A stretch of DNA of 38,553 nt, taken from the NCBI GenBank assembly GCA_019112765.1, contig DXIU01000108.1, positions 1-38,553 on the forward strand, read 5' to 3'. How positions within the stretch are numbered: position 1 is the stretch's first letter; the number at the start of each line of letters is the position of its first letter. Below the pieces are notes generated by a model that saw only the letters and a program-made list of their open reading frames with translations, searched no databases and had not been told where the DNA came from. Positions 15,705 to 25,300 of the stretch are shown here, piece by piece. The DNA is from Candidatus Mediterraneibacter norwichensis. Its GTDB lineage: Bacteria > Bacillota > Clostridia > Lachnospirales > Lachnospiraceae. A program made the position numbers and the translations under genes.

Positions 15705-16535
15705 ATGAAGGAGAAAAAGAGTACAAACCGGATTCTGACCGCACTGCTCTGGCTGTTATGTATCTGCATGTTCCTCCCCATGGTTTTTATTATTATCAAT
15801 GCGTTTAAGCCTTTTGATCAGGTTGTAATGGATCCGCTGGCTCTGCCGGAGGTATGGAATCTGGACAATTTCAGGGAAGTGACCAAAACGGGAAATTACG
15901 TAAAAGTATTCGCCAATACAATTTATTTTGCTCTGCTGAGCGGAATAATCGTCATCGGCCTGGGATCAATGGCGGGATATAAGCTGGCCAGAATGAATAA
16001 CAGAACAGGCCGGATTACATCACTGGTATTTATGGTAGCTATGATGCTTCCGTTTCCTGTAATAATGATTCCGCTGGCTGTAGTAGCGTCTGATTTGCAT
16101 ATTTCGAACAATCTGACGCTGATATCTGTGCTGAACGCGGGATTTTCATGCTCACTGGCAGTTATTATGTATACGCAGGCAGTAAAATCCATTCCACGGG
16201 AACTGGATGAGTGTGCGCAGATTGACGGCTGCGGCGGATATCCCTTTTTTTTCCGGATCATATTTCCATTGCTGCGGCCCATAACAGGTACCGTTGCAGT
16301 GCTCTACTTTATCCGATACTGGAATGATCTGATGCTTCCGATGATTTTGATTTCTGATAAGGAACTGTATACGATTCCGCTGTCTCAGCTGGCGTTTTAC
16401 AATCAGTTCACGCAGAACAGATGGAATCTTCTGCTTGCGTCGGGGCTTATGGCTATTGTTCCGGTTATAATACTGTATCTGTTTGCCCAGAAAACAATTA
16501 TCAAAGGAATAGCCGCAGGTGCGGTAAAGGGGTAG
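15705..16535 (+). CDS. Sugar ABC transporter permease (MalG/UgpE-type)
   Basis: A 276-residue second permease subunit with six predicted helices. The conserved cytoplasmic loop reads PRELDECAQIDGCGGYPFFFRIIFPLLRPI; the usual EAA is ECA here. It heterodimerises with the permease encoded just upstream. ATG 15705 follows AGGAGG (15691-15696), and the stop codon is five bases from the GH127 start, so the operon is tightly packed. Confidence 0.93.
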   Translation: MKEKKSTNRILTALLWLLCICMFLPMVFIIINAFKPFDQVVMDPLALPEVWNLDNFREVTKTGNYVKVFANTIYFALLSGIIVIGLGSMAGYKLARMNNRTGRITSLVFMVAMMLPFPVIMIPLAVVASDLHISNNLTLISVLNAGFSCSLAVIMYTQAVKSIPRELDECAQIDGCGGYPFFFRIIFPLLRPITGTVAVLYFIRYWNDLMLPMILISDKELYTIPLSQLAFYNQFTQNRWNLLLASGLMAIVPVIILYLFAQKTIIKGIAAGAVKG

Positions 16536-16540
16536 AAACT

Positions 16541-18616
16541 ATGTACAAAGAAACAAGGATTAAAGATGTGAAGATTAAGGGAGGGCTGCTGTACGAAAAA
16601 AGAAAAGTGGCGGCAGAAAAAACAGTTCCGTATATAAAAAAAGCTCTGAATAATGAGATAGAAGGAATATGCCCAAGCGGAGCTTTTGAAAACTTCAAAG
16701 CGGCAGCCGGAAAGTCAGAGAAAAAGTTTTACGGACTGGTGTCCCAGGACAGTGATCTGTTCAAATGGATTGAAGCCGCATCTTTTGCGCTTCAGTTTGA
16801 GTACGATGAAAAAGAACGGGATATGAAAAGTACGGGAGGGGCGGAACATAATATGGCATTCCAGGAAGAAGCGGGATGCGGAGGGATCGGAGAGCAGATC
16901 AGAAGTGATCTTGATAGAGCTGTTTTACTGCTTGGTGAAGCACAGCAGAAAAACGGGTATCTGAATTCTTATTATATTTTAAACGGACTAAAAGACAGAT
17001 GGCATTATCTGAAAGAATCCTGCCAGCTCTACTGTGCCGGGCACCTCATGGAAGCGGCAGCGGCGGACTATGAAGTTACAGGTGAAACAGAGCTCCTGGA
17101 CATTGCGCGGAAATATGCGGATTGTATCGGACGGACCTTTGGAACGGAGAAGGGAAAAATACGTGGATATGACGGACACGCGGAAGTGGAGATAGGGCTG
17201 TATCGTCTGTATGAGGTTACCCGGATAAACCGGTACAGAAAGCTGGCTGATTATTTTGTGGAGGAGAGAGGAAAGCGGCCCTGCTTTTTTTCAACAGAAA
17301 AAAGGAATGAAGATGTATCGGATAATCTGGTATATGAACTGGAGGAAGCGGATTACAGACACTCTCAGTCACATATGCCCATCCGTGAACAGAAAGAAGC
17401 TGTGGGACATGCGGTAAAAGCTATGTATTTTTATACTTCAGCTGCAGAAAAGGCAAGATTGGATGAAGACGAAGCGCTTTTTCATACGCTGAAAATTCTG
17501 TGGAACAGTGTGACGAAAGAAAAGATGTATCTGACAGGAGCAATCGGAGCGTCCGAGTATGGTGAGAGCTTCAGTTATCCTTTTGATCTCCCTCCGGATC
17601 TGATGTATGGAGAAACCTGTGCGGCCATCGGGTTATTTCTTTTTGCCTACCGGATGCTTCTGTCAGAGGTGGATTCCTGCTATGGAGATGTGATGGAAAG
17701 GACTTTGTACAACAGTATTCTTGCCGGAATGTCTGAAAGCGGCACAGAGTTCTTTTATACCAATGCTCTGGAAATTGACCCGGAAAAATGTGAAAAAAGA
17801 AAAGACCATATGCATCTGCAGCCGGTACGGCAGCCCTGGTTTGACTGTCCCTGCTGTCCGCCTAACATCGCGCGGCTGCTGCTGAGTCTGAACAGGTATA
17901 TCTATACTGCAGATGAAGAATGTCTTAACATTCATCTTTTCATTGAGAGTATTCTTGCTGCAGAGGGATGGACGGCAGAAATGAAAACAGAATATCCTGA
18001 AAATGGAAATATAAAACTGAATGTTACAAAAACGACCAGAGGGCAGGGAAAGGTGAAAATCCGGGTTCCTCAATGGTGCCGGGAGATATCTTATAGTGCG
18101 GGAGGAGAACCTGTTTCACCTGAAGTGGAAAAGGGATATGCTGTATTTCCCGCAGGAGAAGGAGAGAGACTGGAGATTGATATATCCATGCCTATGGTTC
18201 CGCAAAAAGTCTATGCTGATATACGGGTGAAAGATCTGACAGGAAAAGCGGCGGTTATGCGTGGCCCTGTCGTATATTGTGCGGAAGAAGCGGATAACGG
18301 AGAACTTTCAGTACTGTTCTGGAAGGATCAGGGCCGGATGACCTGGAAAAAGGACCCGGCAGCCGGAACGCCTGATTCTGAGCAGATTACTGCAGAAGGG
18401 TGGCGCTGCAAATCGGACAGTGACGAACTGTATACTGCGCAGCCGCCCTGTTTTGAAAAAACGCAGATAACACTGATCCCATATTATCGCTGGAACAACA
18501 GAGGAAAAGGAGCTATGAGGGTATTTCTGAACACTCTGTTTGCGGCAGATAGAATGACAGGCTTTATGACAGAACACCAGGAGGAAAAAGATGAAAAAGA
18601 ACAGAGTGGAAATTGA
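16541..18616 (+). CDS. GH127 family glycoside hydrolase (beta-L-arabinofuranosidase type), copy 1
   Basis: A 691-residue protein without signal peptide, hence cytoplasmic. It belongs to GH127 (formerly DUF1680), whose characterised member HypBA1 releases beta-1,2-linked L-arabinofuranose using a zinc-bound cysteine nucleophile. The key residues are present: Glu342 in YGESF (acid/base, HypBA1 Glu322), Glu358 and Cys360 in GETC (zinc ligands, Glu338/Cys340), Cys438 in the nucleophile position and Cys439 (CPCCPPN, HypBA1 Cys417/418). The spacings agree with HypBA1. ATG 16541 follows AAAGGGG, and the upstream in-frame extension overlaps the permease. It overlaps the second GH127 gene by 26 bases. 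Specificity may differ from HypBA1. Confidence 0.92.
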   Translation: MYKETRIKDVKIKGGLLYEKRKVAAEKTVPYIKKALNNEIEGICPSGAFENFKAAAGKSEKKFYGLVSQDSDLFKWIEAASFALQFEYDEKERDMKSTGGAEHNMAFQEEAGCGGIGEQIRSDLDRAVLLLGEAQQKNGYLNSYYILNGLKDRWHYLKESCQLYCAGHLMEAAAADYEVTGETELLDIARKYADCIGRTFGTEKGKIRGYDGHAEVEIGLYRLYEVTRINRYRKLADYFVEERGKRPCFFSTEKRNEDVSDNLVYELEEADYRHSQSHMPIREQKEAVGHAVKAMYFYTSAAEKARLDEDEALFHTLKILWNSVTKEKMYLTGAIGASEYGESFSYPFDLPPDLMYGETCAAIGLFLFAYRMLLSEVDSCYGDVMERTLYNSILAGMSESGTEFFYTNALEIDPEKCEKRKDHMHLQPVRQPWFDCPCCPPNIARLLLSLNRYIYTADEECLNIHLFIESILAAEGWTAEMKTEYPENGNIKLNVTKTTRGQGKVKIRVPQWCREISYSAGGEPVSPEVEKGYAVFPAGEGERLEIDISMPMVPQKVYADIRVKDLTGKAAVMRGPVVYCAEEADNGELSVLFWKDQGRMTWKKDPAAGTPDSEQITAEGWRCKSDSDELYTAQPPCFEKTQITLIPYYRWNNRGKGAMRVFLNTLFAADRMTGFMTEHQEEKDEKEQSGN

Positions 18617-20579
18617 AGACTCTTTCTGGAGCAGCCGTATCAGACAAATGTGTGAAACTATTATTCCGTACCAGTACGCGGTCCTTAACGACCAGATTCC
18701 GGGAATACCCAGAAGCCATGCCATAGAAAATTTCCGGATAGCGGCCGGACTTTCGGAGGGAATGTACCAGGGGATGCTGTTCCAGGACAGCGATGTGGGG
18801 AAATGGATAGAAGCGGCGGCCTGGTCTCTCGGGATCAGAGGGAATCCGGAGATTGAAGAAAAGATTGATGGGCTGACGGAGATTTTAAAAAAGGCTCAGC
18901 AGGAGGATGGATATCTCAATTCCTATTACACATGTGTCCGGCCCGGCGAAAGGCTTACGAATATTGCGCACGGGCATGAAATGTACTGCGCGGGCCACCT
19001 GGTGGAGGCGGCAGTTGCATATGCGCAGGTTTCCGGGAAAACAGAACTGCTGGACATTATGGAAGACTGTATAGAATATTTTATGTCGAAAATCGGCCCG
19101 GAGAAAGAAAAACTTCACATATATCCGGGGCATCCGGAACTGGAGCTGGCTTTATACAAGTTGTACCGCTATACAAAAAAAGATAAATACCTGGAATTTA
19201 TGAAATACCTTTTGCTGGAGAGAGGAAAGCAGCCATCCTTCCTGCCGCAAGACCCGGGGTTTGGAGAACAGTACCACGATAAATGGTTTGGTCTTGAATA
19301 TCATCAGGCGCATCTTCCGGTTCTGGAGCAGAGAGAGGCGAAAGGACATGCAGTAAGAGCGATGTACCTTTATGCGGGACTTGCTGATCTGGCATATGAG
19401 ACAAAAGATCCGGAGATTACAGAGGCGCTTGAGACTTTGTGGGAAGATGTAACAGAACGAAAAATGTATGTTACCGGGGCTGTAGGGGCAGAGGAACATG
19501 GAGAAGCGTTCGGAGTACCGTACGATCTGCCGAATGACAGAGGATATGCAGAGACATGCGCGTCTATCGGTCTTATATTCTGGGCCAGAAGAATGTTAAA
19601 GTTAAGATTGGATTCCCGATATGCAGATGTAATGGAACTGGCACTGTATAATGGGGCGTTAAGTGGAATGTCTCTTGATGGAATGTCCTATTTCTATGTT
19701 AATCCGCTGATGGTTATTCCGGATCAGGCAGAAAACAGATATGACCTGCGTCATGTCAGGACGGAACGGGTGTCGTGGTTCGGCTGCGCGTGTTGTCCTC
19801 CGAATGCGGCCAGATTACTCATGTCGCTGCCGGACTATATCTGTGATTATGAGGATTATAAAAAAGAACTGACAGTTCATCTTTATATCTGCGGGAAAAT
19901 TTCGATAAGCGAGAATATATGGTTTGAGGTGTCCGGAGACTATATTGAGAGCGGAAAAGTAAAATTCAGATATTGCGGAAATCCGGAAGAGATGACTCTG
20001 CGATTGCGTCTTCCCGGGTGGAGCCGGAAGATCGGTATGCGGATGAATGGCAGTCCATATCATCCGGAAACAGAGTCCGGATATGCCCGGATTACAAAAA
20101 GGTGGACTCCGGGTGATGAGCTGGAACTGACATTTGAGGTAACCCCGTGTTTTATTTATGCAGATCCCAGAGTTGCAGCGGATGCCGGGCGGGCAGCGGT
20201 CAGGAGAGGTCCTGTGATCTACTGCCTGGAGCAGGAAGATAATGGGAAAAACCTGAATTCGGTTGTTGTGAAAGGCTTCTGCTCTGCTGAGGATTGTATG
20301 GAACAGCAGAACAATTCTCCGGAGGACAATAAACATCACTCATGGAATTCGCCGGACGGCGACGGCCGGAATGATGTCTTTCCCGGTAATTCCAATGCGA
20401 TGCCGGTACATACTGTGTATCTGTATGGCTACAGAGAAAAGACGGGATCTCCGGAAGGAAAGCTTTATTCAGTCAGAAAGCCGGTGAAAGAAAAAAGTAT
20501 ATTCAAGGCAGTGCCCTATCATATATGGGGAAATCGAGGGAAAGGAGAAATGCTGGTATGGATACGGAAAGGAGAGTAG
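18591..20579 (+). CDS. GH127 family glycoside hydrolase (beta-L-arabinofuranosidase type), copy 2
   Basis: A 662-residue cytoplasmic GH127 enzyme encoded directly after copy 1. Glu305 in HGEAF, Glu321 and Cys323 in AETC, and Cys401-Cys402 in CACCPPN keep the acid/base, zinc ligands and nucleophile, with the same 16-residue Glu-Glu spacing as copy 1. The two proteins align throughout (for example VSQDSDLFKWIEAA versus FQDSDVGKWIEAA) but are clearly diverged, so they probably act on different linkages or positions of the same glycan. It has a longer C-terminal region rich in Asn, Ser and Pro (about residues 560-620) before the final GNRGKGEM segment. ATG 18591 follows CAGGAGG. Confidence 0.92.
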   Translation: MKKNRVEIEDSFWSSRIRQMCETIIPYQYAVLNDQIPGIPRSHAIENFRIAAGLSEGMYQGMLFQDSDVGKWIEAAAWSLGIRGNPEIEEKIDGLTEILKKAQQEDGYLNSYYTCVRPGERLTNIAHGHEMYCAGHLVEAAVAYAQVSGKTELLDIMEDCIEYFMSKIGPEKEKLHIYPGHPELELALYKLYRYTKKDKYLEFMKYLLLERGKQPSFLPQDPGFGEQYHDKWFGLEYHQAHLPVLEQREAKGHAVRAMYLYAGLADLAYETKDPEITEALETLWEDVTERKMYVTGAVGAEEHGEAFGVPYDLPNDRGYAETCASIGLIFWARRMLKLRLDSRYADVMELALYNGALSGMSLDGMSYFYVNPLMVIPDQAENRYDLRHVRTERVSWFGCACCPPNAARLLMSLPDYICDYEDYKKELTVHLYICGKISISENIWFEVSGDYIESGKVKFRYCGNPEEMTLRLRLPGWSRKIGMRMNGSPYHPETESGYARITKRWTPGDELELTFEVTPCFIYADPRVAADAGRAAVRRGPVIYCLEQEDNGKNLNSVVVKGFCSAEDCMEQQNNSPEDNKHHSWNSPDGDGRNDVFPGNSNAMPVHTVYLYGYREKTGSPEGKLYSVRKPVKEKSIFKAVPYHIWGNRGKGEMLVWIRKGE

Positions 20580-20599
20580 TTCTCTAAAATTTTCTGCCC

Positions 20600-20629
20600 G
20601 GGACACCAGTCTCTTCCGGCGTCCCTTCT
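20600..20629 (+). terminator. Possible terminator of the GH127 operon
   Basis: GGGAC-A-CC (20600-20607) pairs with GG-C-GTCCC (20618-20625), with one mismatch, followed only by TTCTC. It is correctly placed after the operon, but the T-run is poor. Confidence 0.35.
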
Positions 20630-20656
20630 CAAGCATACAAATCCGAAGCTTTTGGT

Positions 20657-20686
20657 CTGGCAATGTGGGCGTGTTGGTGCTATAAT
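20657..20686 (+). promoter_or_regulatory. Promoter of trpS
   Basis: CTGGCA (20657-20662), an 18-base spacer and a perfect TATAAT (20681-20686) with an extended -10 TGC. The leader of about 90 bases contains a GCGCC...GGCGC stem around a GCAG...CTGC hairpin, but not the T-box consensus. Confidence 0.65.
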
Positions 20687-20781
20687 GGGAAAAGATAAGC
20701 GCCTGTACAAAGGGAACAGCAGACAAAAGTTTCTGCCCTGCACGGCGCCAGTAGAAATGAGTCAGGAGGAACAACAATAAC

Positions 20782-21867
20782 ATGAGAAAAGTAATGCTTA
20801 CCGGGGATCGTCCTACGGGAAAACTTCATGTAGGCCATTATGTGGGTTCACTGAGACGGCGGGTTGAGCTTCAGAATACAGGAGACTTTGATGATATATT
20901 TATAATGATCGCGGATGCGCAGGCGCTGACGGATAATGCGGACAATCCGGAGAAAGTGCGCCAGAATATTATAGAAGTGGCACTGGATTATCTGGCCTGC
21001 GGCCTGGATCCGGCGAAGTCTACGCTGTTTATACAGTCTCAGGTTCCTGAGCTGTGCGAGCTGTCCTTTTATTACATGAATCTGGTTACCGTATCGAGAC
21101 TTCAGAGAAATCCAACGGTAAAATCAGAGATCCAGATGAGAAATTTTGAGGCCAGTATTCCGGTTGGATTCTTTACGTATCCCATCAGTCAGGCGGCGGA
21201 TATTACTGCATTTAAGGCAACTACGGTTCCGGTAGGAGAAGATCAGATGCCTATGCTGGAGCAGACAAGAGAGATTGTGCACAAGTTTAATTCTGTTTAT
21301 GGAGAGACGCTGGTTGATCCGAAGATTCTGCTTCCGGAAAATGAAGCGTGCATGCGTCTCCCGGGAATCGATGGGAAAGCGAAGATGAGCAAATCTCTGA
21401 ACAACTGCATCTACCTGTCGGAGGAACCGGAGGAGATTCAGAAGAAAGTGTTCAGCATGTTTACAGACCCGACCCATATCCGTATCGAAGATCCGGGCAA
21501 ACTGGAAGGCAACACCGTGTTTACGTATCTGGACGCGTTCTGCAGGCCGGAATATTTCCCGGAGTTTCTGCCGGAGTATAAAGATCTGGATGAACTGAAG
21601 GCTCATTATAAGAGAGGCGGCCTGGGAGATATGAAGGTAAAGCGGTTCCTGAATAATGTTCTGCAGGCGGAGCTGGAGCCGATCAGAAACCGGAGAAAAG
21701 AATTCCAGAAAGATATCCCGGCCATTTATGAAATCCTGAAAAAGGGAAGCGAGAAGGCTGAGGCTGTGGCCGCTGAGACGCTGAAAGACGTAAAGGCAGC
21801 TATGAAGATTAATTATTTTGACGATATGGATCTGATCAGAGAGCAGAGCGAAAAGTTTTCTGAATAG
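20782..21867 (+). CDS. trpS: Tryptophan--tRNA ligase, TrpRS-II-like
   Basis: A 361-residue class I aminoacyl-tRNA synthetase that charges tRNA-Trp. The HIGH motif reads LHVGH within [16 protein letters not shown] (about 8-23) and the KMSKS motif is at 201-205. Bacillus-type TrpRS instead has SGxxxLGNY here. The GDRPTG...[22 protein letters not shown] and [18 protein letters not shown] segments match the TrpRS-II group, known from Deinococcus, as far as I recall it. AGGAGG at 20764-20769 precedes ATG 20782 by 12 bases, slightly long. Whether this is the only TrpRS in the genome cannot be seen here. Confidence 0.94.
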   Translation: MRKVMLTGDRPTGKLHVGHYVGSLRRRVELQNTGDFDDIFIMIADAQALTDNADNPEKVRQNIIEVALDYLACGLDPAKSTLFIQSQVPELCELSFYYMNLVTVSRLQRNPTVKSEIQMRNFEASIPVGFFTYPISQAADITAFKATTVPVGEDQMPMLEQTREIVHKFNSVYGETLVDPKILLPENEACMRLPGIDGKAKMSKSLNNCIYLSEEPEEIQKKVFSMFTDPTHIRIEDPGKLEGNTVFTYLDAFCRPEYFPEFLPEYKDLDELKAHYKRGGLGDMKVKRFLNNVLQAELEPIRNRRKEFQKDIPAIYEILKKGSEKAEAVAAETLKDVKAAMKINYFDDMDLIREQSEKFSE

Positions 21868-21906
21868 AATCCGCGGAACAGAATGTTAAAATACAGACAG
21901 AAATGA

Positions 21907-21939
21907 GAGGAATGTCAGGAAAAGACATTCCTCTTTTTT
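21907..21939 (+). terminator. Rho-independent terminator of trpS
   Basis: GAGGAATGTC (21907-21916) pairs perfectly with GACATTCCTC (21924-21933) around a seven-base loop, followed by six T residues. Confidence 0.93.
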
Positions 21940-22006
21940 GGCTGTCTTTTTATGGATTTATGTGAAAAACGGGAAAATAAAAGGCAGAATGCGGAGCCGG
22001 GGCTGC

Positions 22007-22128
22007 TTTGTACTATTTAAAATGTTTGTACTATTTAAATGTTTTAAGATCACATTATGGTAAAAAATGGAGAAAGATTGTAAAATAAGATATATTATTG
22101 AACGGATAATTTTATTTTTTAGTACAAA
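22007..22128 (+). promoter_or_regulatory. Repeated TTTGTACTA sites upstream of the GH31 gene
   Basis: TTTGTACTATTTAAA occurs twice in tandem (from 22007 and from 22025), and its first nine bases recur inverted at 22120-22128 (TAGTACAAA). The gap between trpS and the GH31 gene (21940-22343) is AT-rich and non-coding. These sites are the only clear structure in it, together with a possible extended -10 TGC-TAAAAT at 22177-22185 that lacks a good -35. Regulator binding sites are the likely meaning. Confidence 0.5.
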
Positions 22129-22343
22129 ATGCACAAAAAAACAGGCCGGAACTGCAGGGTGAGCATTAATTAATTCTGCTAAAATGTACAATCTGGAGAA
22201 TAAGATTATTGTGTTGAAAAGGGACGTTTGCAGAAGCTGTCTGTACTCAGGGTTTCTGAACGCCTGGAAGGAAAGGAGGAAAAGCAGAAAACAGGAACGT
22301 AAAAAGGAAAGGGTAACATGTGTGTAAACAAGAAGGAGGAAAA

Positions 22344-25300
22344 ATGAGAATAGGAAAAAAACTGGGAACCGGAGCGCTGGCGTTTGCCGTGCTGTTTACG
22401 GGTGTGGCAGGTCTGCTCCCGGCGGATGTATTTGCAGCCCCGGATAGTTTTACGGGACAGTTATCGTCCGTGACAGACGCGACGGTTGACAGTAACAAAA
22501 AGAATGTTGTTCATGTACAGTTTAACGATGGCGAAGTTGCGGCAAAGATTACATTCCTGGAAGACGGTATCTTCCGCTACAACGTAGATCCTTCCGGCGA
22601 GTTCAGCGAGTATGCCGCGCCGAACAGTTCATCCCATGTGGCGACAATTCAGCAGCAGTCAGATGATTCGGATGAATACCGGAAACCGGAAGCGCAGGTA
22701 AATGATACGGGGGATACATTTGAAATTACAAATGGAACGGCGACAATTGTATTTGATAAGGACACGGCTCTGATGTCTGTAAAAAACGGCGGAGATATTG
22801 TGCTGGAGGAGACGGAGGCGCTGTCGCTCGGAAGAAGTTCTACAGTGCAGACACTTGCGGCCGCCGATAATGAGTACTTCTACGGAGGCGGAACCCAGAA
22901 CGGACGCTTTGCCCATAAGGGGGATACAATACAGATTGCCAATACAAACAACTGGGTAGACGGCGGCGTTTCTTCGCCGAACCCATTCTACTGGTCCACA
23001 GACGGATATGGTGTACTGCGCAATACTTTTAAACAGGGCACCTATGATTTTGAAAATACGCAGGCTGACACAGTGAAGACAACTCACAGTGAAAACGAGT
23101 TTGACGCGTATTATTTTATTGATTCAGCGCCGGCGGATATTCTGAATGATTACTTCAAGGTAACCGGAAATCCGGCGCTGCTTCCGGAATACGCGTTCTA
23201 TCTGGGACACCTGAACTGCTATAACCGTGACCTGTGGAATCCGTCGTCCACCGGCAGCGGCTGGACGCTGGAGGATGGAAATAAATATACAGAGACAGGC
23301 GGAAGCCCGGATTATAAACTCCCGGTTGACGATACCGGAAAAGTTCCCACAAGCGAAGGAACGCCGGAGTCTCTGAACGGAACTTCGCCGCTGAGTGACG
23401 CGGATGAAGCTTCCCTGTATAAATATTCCGCGCGGGCTGTGATTGACGGGCACAATGAGACGGACTTCCCGCTGGGATGGTTCCTGCCCAATGACGGATA
23501 CGGCTGCGGTTACGGACAGAACGGATACTATGTTAACTATCCGCTTGCCGCTACAAATGTGGGAAGTGAGGAGGCCATAGAGGCGTCGCGGCTGAATGTG
23601 GAAAATCTGGCTGAATTTACAGCATATGCCAATGCACGCGGAATTGACACAGGTCTTTGGACACAGAGCGGTCTTGATTTCGCGGGCTCAGAAACAGATT
23701 CCTACGGATATCACGGCCTGCAGACGCTGAGAGATTTTGAAAATGAAGTGAACATAGGCGGCATCACGTCTCTTAAGACCGATGTGGCGTGGGTCGGCTC
23801 CGGTTATTCCTTTGGCCTTAATGGTGTGAAAACCGGATATGACACTATTGCGGAAGCCGGCACGAGACCAAATGTGGTATCACTGGACGGCTGGGCAGGA
23901 ACACAGCGCTATGCAGGTATCTGGACCGGCGATCAGTCCGGCGGCGAATGGGAATACATACGTTTTCATATCCCTACCTATATCGGACAGTCCTTATCGG
24001 GAAATCCGAATATCGGAAGTGATATAGACGGCATCTATGCGGGAAGCGATCTGCTGGCGACCCGTGATTTCCAGTGGAAGTCCTTTACTCCTCTGATGCT
24101 GGATATGGACGGCTGGGGATCTATTCCGAAGAAACCTTACGGACACGGAGACGACTATGATGATATCATCCGCAATTATCTCAAATTAAAAGCGCAGATG
24201 ATGCCTTATATTTATACAATTGCAGAGGAAGCTACGGAAGGCAAACCGATGATCCGTGCCATGTTCCTGGAATTCCCGGACGATTCTTCCGCGGCATATA
24301 CAGAGGCTTCCCAGTATCAGTATATGTGGGGCGAAAATCTGCTGGTAGCGCCTGTCTACGAGGATGTGCAGGCAGACGCGGAAGGAAATGATGTGCGCAA
24401 CGGCATTTATCTGCCGGATGAGGAGCAGATCTGGATTGATTACTGGAGCGGACAGCAGTACCGGGGCGGACAGATCCTGAACAACTATGACGCGCCGGTA
24501 TGGAAAATGCCGCTGTTTGTGAAATCGGGCGCGATTATTCCTATGTATGAGGAGAATAATAACCCGGGAGAAATCACGGAAACAAATGAAAAAGGTCTCG
24601 ATAAGACAAAACGCATTATTGAATTCTGGCCGGACGGAGAAACAGATTTTGACCTCTATGAGGATGACGGAAGATCTGTAGACGTAACAGATGAAGAGGA
24701 AGTTTCCTACGGCGGAAGTGTTTCCACACATATTACATCAAAGGTAGATGAGACAGCCGGAACAGCGACACTGACGGCCGAAGCATCCGAGGGCTCCTAT
24801 GATGGCTATGACAGCAGCCGTCTTACGACATTTGTTGTAAATGTTTCTCAGAAGCCTGAGGCCCTTACGGCAATGAACGGCGATGAAACACTGACGCTGA
24901 AAGAAGCGGCTGATCTGGATGAATTTAATGCGGATACCGAAGGAAACATTTATTTCTACGACGAGACTCCGAACCTGAATAAGTACTCTCAGGGTGAGGG
25001 AGAGTTTGCGGATACGGAGATTACAACAACTCCGAAACTCTACGTGAGGTTCGCGAGAACAGACGTGGATACGAACGCCCAGACTCTGATTATTGAAGGG
25101 TTTGACAACAGCCAGGAACTGGATGCGGATGAGCTTAATACAAGCCTGCCGGTACCACAGCTTAAAGATCTTACAGAAGATGACATGACCCCTACCAGCA
25201 TCAACGTACAGTGGAATGCAGTGGAGGACGTCGATGTGACAGGATATGATGTGAGCGTAGACGGAGTGGTCAACACGATTCTTCCGAATACGGACGGAAC

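Noticed and set aside
20687-20781. Possible T-box leader in front of trpS.
   Set aside because: The leader is short and lacks the AGGGTGGNACCGCG core and a following terminator; only a simple stem is visible.
12815-22255. CTGTACTCAGGGTTT occurs both in the second foldback (12815) and upstream of the GH31 gene (22241).
   Set aside because: A single 15-base match between two places in a window of this size is expected about once by chance, and the flanks do not match.
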